From Echinarachnius parma (lineage: Eukaryota > Echinodermata > Echinoidea > Clypeasteroida > Echinarachniidae), in contig JBAMJV010002975.1 in the NCBI GenBank assembly GCA_037951105.1, positions 62,001-126,000 of the forward strand: a stretch of DNA of 64,000 nt. Direction: 5' to 3'. Numbering within the stretch: position 1 is the stretch's first letter; each line of letters opens with the position of its first letter. This document shows, piece by piece, positions 51,601-63,600 of the stretch. The notes below the pieces were generated by a model, which was not told where the DNA came from, searched no databases, and saw only the letters and a program-made list of their open reading frames with translations. A program made the position numbers and the translations under genes.

Positions 51601-54600
51601 CACATCCAGATATCCTGCAAGCAAAGCGCAATGCAGTGGTGTGGACCCGACAGAATCAGCAGCAAATATTTCTGATCCCTGGGTTATTAAAAGCTCTACG
51701 GTAGAAAGATGCCCTGCCCCTGCAGCATGATGTAGGGCGGTGTGGCTCCTGTTGTCTCGTTTGTGCAGATCGCAGCCACAGTTGAGCAAGAACGAAACAA
51801 CCTCTACATCGCCCCTCGATGAAGATATGTGTAAAGCTGTCATCCCATCATTGTTTTGAATATTGACATCGCCTCCTTCACATACCAGATATCTTACAAC
51901 ATTTAATAGACCCATCCGTGACGCCAGATGCAATGCAGTTTCTCCGAGATTATCAACCTTATTGATATCGACTTCCTTACTCAGGAGGAACGCGATGATA
52001 TCAACGTGACCATTAATTGATGCCCAGTGTAGGGGGGATCGACATGCCTCCCCCCCTCTCTTTCGGATATCAGCTCCCTGGTTTACGAGATATCTTACTA
52101 TATCACCATGTCCATTCTCTGATGCTACATGGAGGGCCGTTAATCCGTAACTTCCCTCTTCGTCCACGTCAGCTCCATGAGATACAAGATATTCCACCGA
52201 TAAGAAGTCGCCTTTTTTCGAAACCAAGTGCAGAGCTGGCAATCTGTCATCGGCTCCGTGTGCACTAGCCTCGTGAGTTATCAAATACTTGACTATTTCA
52301 ACGTTTCCTGTATGTAATGCCACAATTAGGGCTGTCAAACCTTCCCCATCACGCTTGTTCACATCGGCCCCTTGACTAATCAGATATTTCACTGTATCAA
52401 GATTACCATTTGCTGATACTGCAGCGTGCAAGACTGTAATGCCACTTTCAGTAGTATTGTCAAGATCAACCCCTTGACTTATTAAATATCTAACTGTATC
52501 GAGATGGCCTGTCTCCGATGCTGCATGTATAGCTGACCATTCATTATTGTCTCCCGTGTTCACATCAGCCCCTTGATGTATCAGATATTTAACGATATCG
52601 AGGTGTCCATTCACTGAGGCTAAATGCAGGACTGTTGTTCCATTCTCAGTACCCCTGTTCACATCTGCCCCTAGATTTATCAGGTATTTCACTATATCGA
52701 GGTTACCGTTCTCTGATGCTGCATGCAGGGCTGTCTTTCCATCCCCAGTACTCCTGCTGACATCCGCCCCTTGATTTACCAGGTATTTACCAGGCATTTT
52801 ATCAAGATGACAGCTCGCTAATGCTTCACTTAAAGGTGCCAGTCCATCTCTATCAATCTTGTTCACTTCAGCGCCTTGACTTATCAAATAGTTCACTGTA
52901 TCTAATTGACCGTTACCCGATGACACGATGAGTGCTGTCGTACCATCATTATCGCCCTTATTCACATCTGCCCCTAGACTTATTAGATATTTCACTGTTT
53001 CGATATGACCATTCTGCGACGCTATGTGCAGAGCTGTGCATCCACGATTGTTTTCCTTGTTCACTTCTGCCCCTTGACTTATCAGATATTTCACTGTTTC
53101 TACATGACCATTCTGTGACGCTATGTACAGAGCTGTCCATCCATCCTCTTCTCCCTTGTTCACATCTGCCCCTTGCCTTATCAGATATTTCACTGTTTCG
53201 ATATGACCATAATGCGACGCTATGTGCAGGGCTGTGCATCCACGATTGTTTTCCTTGTTCACTTCTGCCCCTTGACTTATCAGATATTTCACTATTTCGA
53301 TATGACCATTCTGCGACGCTTTGTGTAGGGCAGTCCATCCATGCTTGTTTCCCTTGTTCACATCTGCCCCTTGACTTACCAGATATTTAACTGTTTCGAA
53401 ATGGCCATTCCGCGACGCTAGGTGTAGGGGTGTCCATCCATACTCTTCTCCCTTGTTCACATCTGCCCCTTGACTTATCAGATATTTCACTGTTTCGATA
53501 TGACCATTATGCGACGCTTTGTGTAGGACTGTCCATCCATTCTTGTTTCCCTTGTTCATATCTGCCCCTTGACTTATCAGATATTTCACTGTTTCGATAT
53601 GACCATTCTGCGACGCATTGTGTAGGGCTGTCCATCCATCCTCTTCTCCCTTGTTCACATCTGCCCCTTGACTTATCAGATATTTAACTGTTTCGATATG
53701 ACCATTCTCCGACGCTATGCGTAGGGGTGTCCATCCATCCTCTTCTCCCTTGTTCACATCTGCCCCTTGACTTACCAGATATTTCACTGTTTCGATATGA
53801 CCATTCTCCGACGCTATGCGTAGGGGTGTCCATCCATCCTCTTCTCCCTTGTTCACATCTGCCCCTTGACTTACCAGATATTTCACTGTTTCGATATGAC
53901 CATTATGCGACGCTCTGAGTAGGGCTGTCGATCCATTCTTGTTTCCCTTGTTCATATCTGCCCCTTGACTTATCAGATATTTCACTGTTTCGATATGACC
54001 ATCCTGCGATGCTATGTTTAGGGCTGTCGATCCATCCTCTTCACCCTTGTTCACTTCTGCCCCTTGACTTATCAGATATTTCACTGTTTCGAAATGGCCA
54101 TTCTGCGACGCTCTGAGTAGGGGTGTCCATCCATCATTTCCTTCCTTGTTTACATCTGCCCCTTGACAGATATTTTACTATTTCTATATGACCATTCTGC
54201 GACGCTTTGTGTAGGGCTGTCCATCCATGATTTGTTTCCTTGTTCACTTCTGCCCCTTGACTTATCAGATATTTCACTATTTCGATATGACCATTATGCG
54301 ATGCTATGTGTAGGGCTGTCCATCCATGATTGTTTTCCTTGTTCACTTCTGCCCCTTGACTTATCAGATATTTCACTGTTTCGATATGACCATCCTGTGA
54401 CGCTAGGTGTAGGGCTGTCCATCCATCCTTGATTCCCTTGTTCATATCTGCCCCTTGACTTATCAGATATTTCACTGTTTCGATATGACCATTCTGCGAC
54501 GCTCTGAGTAGGGGTGTCCATCCATCATTTCCTTCCTTGTTTACATCTGCCCCTTGACTTATCAGATATTTTACTATTTCTATATGACCATTCTGCGACG

Positions 54601-57600
54601 CTTTGTGTAGGGCTGTCCATCCATGATTTGTTTCCTTGTTCACTTCTGCCCCTTGACTTATCAGATATTTCACTATTTCGATATGACCATTATGCGATGC
54701 TATGTGTAGGGCTGTCCATCCTTGATTGTTTTCCTTGTTCACATCTGCCCCTTGACTTATCAGATATTTCACTGTTTCGATATGACCATCCTGTGACACT
54801 AGGTGTAGGGCTGTCCATCCATCCTTGATTCCCTTGTTCATATCTGCCCCTTGACTTATCAGATATTTCACTGTTTCGATATGACAATTCTGCGACGCTC
54901 TGAGTAGGGGTGTCCATCCATCATTTCCTTCCTTGTTTACATCTGCCCCTTGACTTATCAGATATTTTACTATTTCTATATGACCATTCTGCGACGCTTT
55001 GTGTAGGGCTGTCCATCCATGATTTGTTTCCTTGTTCACTTCTGCCCCTTGACTTATCAGATATTTCACTATTTCGATATGACCATTATGCGATGCTATG
55101 TGTAGGGCTGTCCATCCATGATTGTTTTCCTTGTTCACTTCTGCCCCTTGACTTATCAGATATTTCACTGTTTCGATATGACCATTCTGCGATGCTATGT
55201 TTAGGGCTGTCGATCCATTCTTGTTTCCCTTGTTCATATCTGCCCCTTGACTTATCAGATATTTCACTATTTCGATATTATCATTCTGCGACGCTATGTG
55301 TAGGGGTGTCCATCCTACTTCTACTCCCTTGTTCACATCTGCCCCTTGACTTATTAGATATTTCACTGTTTCGATATGACCATTATGCGACGCATTGTGT
55401 AGGGCTGTCGATCCATTCTTGTTTCCCTTGTTCACATCTGCCCCTTGACTTACAAGATATTTCACTGTTTCGATATGACCATTCTGCGATGCCATGGGTA
55501 GGGCTGTCCATCCACGATTTTTGTCCTTGTTCACTTCTGCCCCTTGACTTACCAGATATTTAACTGTTTCGAAATGGCCATTCTGCGACGCTAGGTGTAG
55601 GGGTGTCCATCCATCCTCTTCTCCCTTGTTCATATCTGCCCCTTGACTTATCAGATATTTCACTGTTTCGATATGACCATTATGCGACGCTTTGTGTAGG
55701 GCTGTCCATCCATTCTTGTTTCCCTTGTTCATTTCTGCCCCTTGACTTATCAGATATTTCACTGTTTCGATATGACCAGTATGCGACGCTCTGAGTAGGG
55801 CTGTCGATCCATTCTTGTTTCCCTTGTTCATATCTGCCCCTTGACTTATCAGATATTTCACTGTTTCGATATGACCATTCTCCGACGCTATGCGTAGGGG
55901 TGTCCATCCATCCTCTTCTCCCTTGTTCACATCTGCCCCTTGACTTACCAGATATTTCACTGTTTCGATATGACCATTCTGCGACGCTTTGTGTAGGGCT
56001 GTCCATCCATCCGTGTTTTTCTTGTTCACATCTGCCCCTTGACTTATCAGATATTTCACTGTTTCGATATGATCATTCTCCGACGCTATGTGTAGGGGTG
56101 TCCATCCTACTTCTTCTCCCTTGTTCACATCTGCCCCTTGACTTATTAGATATTTCACTGTTTCGATATGACCATTCTGCGACGCTCTGAGTAGGGGTGT
56201 CCATCCATCCTCTTCTCCCTTGTTCACATCTGCCCCTTGATTTATCAAATATTTCACTGTTTCGATATGACCATCCTGCGACGCTTTGTATAGGGCTGTC
56301 CTTCCATCCGTGTTTTCCTTGTTCACATCTGCCCCTTGAATTATCAGATATTTCACTGTTTCGATATGACCATCCTGCGATGCTATGTGTAGGGCTGTCG
56401 ATCCATTATTGTTTCCCTTGTTCATATCTGCCCCTTGACTTATCAGATATTTAACTGTTTCGAAATGGCCATTCTGCGACGCTAGGTGTAGGGCTGTCCA
56501 TCCATCCTCTCGTCCCTTGTTCACATCTGCCCCTTGACTTATTAGATATTTCACTGTTTCGATATGACCATTCTGCGACGCTCTGAGTAGAGGTGTCCAT
56601 CCATCCTCTTCTCCCTTGTTCACATCTGCCCCTTGATTTATCAGATATTTCACTGTTTCGATATGGCCATTATGCGACGCTAGGTGTAGGGGTGTCCATC
56701 CATCCGTGTTTTTCTTGTTCACATCTGCCCCTTGACTTATCAGATATTTCACTATTTCGATATGACCATTCTGCGACGCTAGGGCTGTCGATCCATTCTT
56801 GTTTCCCTTGTTCATATCTGCCCCTTGACTTATCAGATATTTCAATGTTTCGATATGACCATTCTGCGACGCTATGTGTAGGGCTGTCCATCCATCCTCT
56901 TCTCCCTTGTTCACATCTGCCCCTTGACTTATTAGATATTTCACTGTTTCGATATGACCATTATGCGACGCATTGTGTAGGGCTGTCGATCCATTCTTGT
57001 TTCCCTTGTTCACATCTGCCCCTTGACTTACCAGATATTTCACTTTTTCGATATGACCATTCTGCGATGCCGTGGGTAGGGCTGTCCATCCACGATTTTT
57101 GTCCTTGTTCACTTCTGCCCCTTGACTTACCAGATATTTAACTGTTTCGAAATGGCCATTCTGCGACGCTAGGTGTAGGGGTGTCCATCCATCCTCTTCT
57201 CCCTTGTTCACATCTGCCCCTTGACTTATCAGATATTTAACTGTTTCGAAATGGCCATTCTGCGACGCTAGGTGTAGGGGTGTCCATCCATCCTCTCGTC
57301 CCTTGTTCCCATCTGCCCCTTGACTTATTAGATATTTCACTGTTTCGATATGACCATTCTGCGACGCTCTGAGTAGGGGTGTCCATCCATCCTCTTCTCT
57401 CTTGTTCACATCTGCCCCTTGATTTATCAGATATTTCACTGTTTCGATATGACCATCCTGCGACGCTTTGTATAGGGCTGTCCTTCCATCCGTGTTTTCC
57501 TTGTTCACATCTGCCCCTTGACTTATCAGATATTTCACTGTTTCGATATGACCATCCTGCGATGCTATGTGTAGGGCTGTCGATCCATTATTGTTTCCCT

Positions 57601-60600
57601 TGTTCATATCTGCCCCTTGACTTATCAGATATTTAACTGTTTCGAAATGGCCATTCTGCGACGCTAGGTGTAGGGGTGTCCATCCATCCTCTCGTCCCTT
57701 GTTCACATCTGCCCCTTGACTTATTAGATATTTCACTGTTTCGATATGACCATTCTGCGACGCTCTGAGTAGGGGTGTCCATCCATCCTCTTCTCCCTTG
57801 TTCACATCTGCCCCTTGATTTATCAGATATTTCACTATTTCGATATGACCATTCTGCGACGCTATGTGTAGGGGTGTCCATCCATCCGTGTTTTTCTTGT
57901 TCACATCTGCCCCTTGACTTATCAGATATTTCACTGTTTCGATATGATCATTATCCGACGCTATGTGTAGGGGTGTCCATCCATTCTTGTTTCCCTTGTT
58001 CATATCTGCCCCTTGACTTATCAGATATTTCACTGTTTCGATATGGCCATTTCGCGACGCTTTGTGTAGGGGTGTCCATCCATCCGTGTTTTCCTTGTTC
58101 ATATCTGCCCCTTGACTTATCAGATATTTCACTGTTTCGATATGACCATTCTGCGATGCTAAGTGTAGGGCTGTCCATCCATCCGTGTTTTCCTTGTTCA
58201 TATCTGCCCCTTGACTTATCAGATATTTCACTGTTTCGATATGACCATTCTGCGATGCTAAGTGTAGGGCTGTCCATCCATCCGTGTTTTCCTTGTTCAT
58301 ATCTGCCCCTTGACTTATCAGATATTTCACTGTTTCGATATGACCATTCTGCGATGCTAAGTGTAGGGCTGTCCATCCATCCGTGTTTTCCTTGTTCATA
58401 TCTGCCCCTTGACTTATCAGATATTTCACTGTTTCGATATGACCATTCTGCGATGCTAAGTGTAGGGCTGTCCATCCATCCTCTTCACCCTTGTTCACTT
58501 CTGCCCCTTGACTTATCAGATATTTCACTGTTTCGATATGATCATTCTCCGACGCTATGTGTAGGGGTGTCCATCCTACTTCTTCTCCCTTGTTCACATC
58601 TGCCCCTTGACTTATTAGATATTTCACTGTTTCGATATGACCATTCTGCGACGCTCTGAGTAGGGGTGTCCATCCATCCTCTTCTCCCTTGTTCACATCT
58701 GCCCCTTGATTTATCAAATATTTCACTGTTTCGATATGACCATCCTGCGACGCTTTGTATAGGGCTGTCCTTCCATCCGTGTTTTCCTTGTTCACATCTG
58801 CCCCTTGACTTATCAGATATTTCACTGTTTCGATATGACCATCCTGCGATGCTATGTTTAGGGCTGTCGATCCATTATTGTTTCCCTTGTTCATATCTGC
58901 CCCTTGACTTATCAGATATTTAACTGTTTCGAAATGGCCATTCTGCGACGCTAGGTGTAGGGCTGTCCATCCATCCTCTCGTCCCTTGTTCACATCTGCC
59001 CCTTGACTTATTAGATATTTCACTGTTTCGATATGACCATTCTGCGACGCTCTGAGTAGAGGTGTCCATCCATCCTCTTCTCCCTTGTTCACATCTGCCC
59101 CTTGATTTATCAGATATTTCACTGTTTCGATATGGCCATTATGCGACGCTAGGTGTAGGGGTGTCCATCCATCCGTGTTTTTCTTGTTCACATCTGCCCC
59201 TTGACTTATCAGATATTTCACTATTTCGATATGACCATTCTGCGACGCTAGGGCTGTCGATCCATTCTTGTTTCCCTTGTTCATATCTGCCCCTTGACTT
59301 ATCAGATATTTCAATGTTTCGATATGACCATTCTGCGACGCTATGTGTAGGGCTGTCCATCCATCCTCTTCTCCCTTGTTCACATCTGCCCCTTGACTTA
59401 TTAGATATTTCACTGTTTCGATATGACCATTATGCGACGCATTGTGTAGGGCTGTCGATCCATTCTTGTTTCCCTTGTTCACATCTGCCCCTTGACTTAC
59501 CAGATATTTCACTTTTTCGATATGACCATTCTGCGATGCCGTGGGTAGGGCTGTCCATCCACGATTTTTGTCCTTGTTCACTTCTGCCCCTTGACTTACC
59601 AGATATTTAACTGTTTCGAAATGGCCATTCTGCGACGCTAGGTGTAGGGGTGTCCATCCATCCTCTTCTCCCTTGTTCACATCTGCCCCTTGACTTATCA
59701 GATATTTAACTGTTTCGAAATGGCCATTCTGCGACGCTAGGTGTAGGGGTGTCCATCCATCCTCTCGTCCCTTGTTCCCATCTGCCCCTTGACTTATTAG
59801 ATATTTCACTGTTTCGATATGACCATTCTGCGACGCTCTGAGTAGGGGTGTCCATCCATCCTCTTCTCTCTTGTTCACATCTGCCCCTTGATTTATCAGA
59901 TATTTCACTGTTTCGATATGACCATCCTGCGACGCTTTGTATAGGGCTGTCCTTCCATCCGTGTTTTCCTTGTTCACATCTGCCCCTTGACTTATCAGAT
60001 ATTTCACTGTTTCGATATGACCATCCTGCGATGCTATGTGTAGGGCTGTCGATCCATTATTGTTTCCCTTGTTCATATCTGCCCCTTGACTTATCAGATA
60101 TTTAACTGTTTCGAAATGGCCATTCTGCGACGCTAGGTGTAGGGGTGTCCATCCATCCTCTCGTCCCTTGTTCACATCTGCCCCTTGACTTATTAGATAT
60201 TTCACTGTTTCGATATGACCATTCTGCGACGCTCTGAGTAGGGGTGTCCATCCATCCTCTTCTCCCTTGTTCACATCTGCCCCTTGATTTATCAGATATT
60301 TCACTATTTCGATATGACCATTCTGCGACGCTATGTGTAGGGGTGTCCATCCATCCGTGTTTTTCTTGTTCACATCTGCCCCTTGACTTATCAGATATTT
60401 CACTGTTTCGATATGATCATTATCCGACGCTATGTGTAGGGGTGTCCATCCATTCTTGTTTCCCTTGTTCATATCTGCCCCTTGACTTATCAGATATTTC
60501 ACTGTTTCGATATGGCCATTTCGCGACGCTTTGTGTAGGGGTGTCCATCCATCCGTGTTTTCCTTGTTCATATCTGCCCCTTGACTTATCAGATATTTCA

Positions 60601-63600
60601 CTGTTTCGATATGACCATTCTGCGATGCTAAGTGTAGGGCTGTCCATCCATCCGTGTTTTCCTTGTTCATATCTGCCCCTTGACTTATCAGATATTTCAC
60701 TGTTTCGATATGACCATTCTGCGATGCTAAGTGTAGGGCTGTCCATCCATCCGTGTTTTCCTTGTTCATATCTGCCCCTTGACTTATCAGATATTTCACT
60801 GTTTCGATATGACCATTCTGCGATGCTAAGTGTAGGGCTGTCCATCCATCCGTGTTTTCCTTGTTCATATCTGCCCCTTGACTTATCAGATATTTCACTG
60901 TTTCGATATGACCATTCTGCGATGCTAAGTGTAGGGCTGTCCATCCATCCTCTTCACCCTTGTTCACTTCTGCCCCTTGACTTATTAGATATTTCACTTT
61001 TTCGATATGACCATTCTGCGACGCTCTGAGTAGAGGTGTCCATCCATCCTCTTCTCCCTTGTTCACATCTGCCCCTTGACTTATCAGATATTTCACTGTT
61101 TCGATATGACCATTCTGCGACGCTTTGTGTAGGGCTGTCGATCCATTCTCTCGTCCCTTGTTCACATCTGCCCCTTGACTTATCAGATATTTCACTGTTT
61201 CGATATGACCATTCTGCGATGCTAAGTGTAGGGCTGTCCATCCATCCTCTTCACCCTTGTTCACTTCTGCCCCTTGACTTATCAGATATTTCACTGTTTC
61301 GATATGACCATTCTCCGACGCTATGTGTAGGGCTGTCCATCCATCCTCTTCTCCCTTGTTCACATCTGCCCCTTGACTTATTAGATATTTCACTGTTTCG
61401 ATATGACCATTCTGCGACGCTTTGTGTAGGGCTGTCCATCCATCCTCTCTTCCCTTGTTCACATCTGCCCCTTGACTTATCAGATATTTCACTGTTTCGA
61501 TATGACCATTCTGCGACGCTTTGTGTAGGGCTGTCGATCCATTCTTGTTCCCCTTGTTCATATCTGCCCCTTGACTTATCAGATATTTCACTGTTTCGAT
61601 ATGACCATTCTGCGACGCTATGTGTAGGGCTGTCCATCCATCCTCTTCTCCCTTGTTCACATCTGCCCCTTGACTTATCAGATATTTAACTGTTTCGAAA
61701 TGGCCATTCCGCGACGCTAGGTGTAGGGGTGTCCATCCATTCTCTCGTCCCTTGTTCACATCTGCCCCTTGACTTATCAGATATTTTACTGTTTCGATAT
61801 GACCATCCTGCGACGCTATGTCTAGGGCTGTCGATCCATTCTTGTTTCCCTTGTTCATATCTGCCCCTTGACTTATCAGATATTTCACTGTTTCGATATG
61901 ACCATTCTGCGACGCTATGTACAGGGCTGTCCATCCATCCTCTTCTCCCTTGTTCACATCTGCCCCTTGACTTATCAGATATATCACTGTTTCGATATGA
62001 CCATCCTGCGACGCTATGTGTAGGGCTGTCGATCCATTCTTGTTTCCCTTGTTCATATCTGCCCCTTGACTTATCAGATATTTCACTGTTTCGATATGAC
62101 CATTCTGCGATGCTAAGTGTAGGGCTGTCCATCCATCCTCTTCACCCTTGTTCACTTCTGCCCCTTTAATTATCAGATATTTCACTGTTTCTATATGACC
62201 ATTCTGCGACGCTTTGTGTAGGGCTGTCGATCCATTCTTGTTCCCCTTGTTCATATCTGCCCCTTGACTTATCAGATATTTCACTGTTTCGATATGACCA
62301 TTCTGCGACGCTATGTGTAGGGCTGTCCATCCATCCTCTTCTCCCTTGTTCACATCTGCCCCTTGACTTATCAGATATTTAACTGTTTCGAAATGGCCAT
62401 TCCGCGACGCTAGGTGTAGGGGTGTCCATCCATTCTCTCGTCCCTTGTTCACATCTGCCCCTTGACTTATCAGATATTTTACTGTTTCGATATGACCATC
62501 CTGCGACGCTATGTCTAGGGCTGTCGATCCATTCTTGTTTCCCTTGTTCATATCTGCCCCTTGACTTATCAGATATTTCACTGTTTCGATATGACCATTC
62601 TGCGACGCTATGTACAGGGCTGTCCATCCATCCTCTTCTCCCTTGTTCACATCTGCCCCTTGACTTATCAGATATATCACTGTTTCGATATGACCATCCT
62701 GCGACGCTATGTGTAGGGCTGTCGATCCATTCTTGTTTCCCTTGTTCATATCTGCCCCTTGACTTATCAGATATTTCACTGTTTCGATATGACCATTCTG
62801 CGATGCTAAGTGTAGGGCTGTCCATCCATCCTCTTCACCCTTGTTCACTTCTGCCCCTTTAATTATCAGATATTTCACTGTTTCTATATCACCATCCTGC
62901 GATGCTATGAGTAGGGCTGTCAATCCATCCGTGTTTTCCTTGTTCACATCTGCCCCTTGACTTATCAGATATTTCACTGTTTCGATATGACCATCCTGCG
63001 ATGCTATGAGTAGGGCTGTCGATCCATCCGTGTTTTCCTTGTTCACATCTGCCCCTTGACTTATCAGATATTTCACTGTTTCGATATGACCATCCTGCGA
63101 TGCTATGAGTAGGGCTGTCGATCCATCCGTGTTTTCCTTGTTCACATCTGCCCCTTGACTTATCAGATATTTTACTGTTTCGAAATGGCCATCTTGAGAC
63201 GCTATGTGTAGGGGTGTCCATCCTACTTCTTCTCCCTTGTTCACATCTGCCCCTTGACTTATCAGATATTTCACTATTTCGATATGACCATTCTGCGATG
63301 CTATGTGTAGGGGTGTCCATCCATCCTCTTCTCCCTTGTTCACATCTGCCCCTTGACTTATCAGATATTTCACTGTTTCGATATGACCATTCTGCGACGC
63401 TCTGAGTAGGGGTGTCCATCCATCCTCTTCTCCCTTGTTCACATCTGCCCCTTGACTTATCAGATATTTCACTGTTTCGATATGACCATTCTGCGACGCT
63501 ATATGTAGGCCTGTCCATCCAGCATTTCCTTCCTTGTTTACATCTGCCCCTTGACTTATCAGATATTTCACTGTTTTGATATCACCGCTCTGTGAAACTT

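Noticed and set aside
52932-63405. Many long plus-strand and other minus-strand frames over the ankyrin exon (for example 57775-58659)
   Set aside because: They repeat every 33 codons with the ankyrin unit and exist because the unit lacks stops in other frames. They show no independent start, domain or splice signal.
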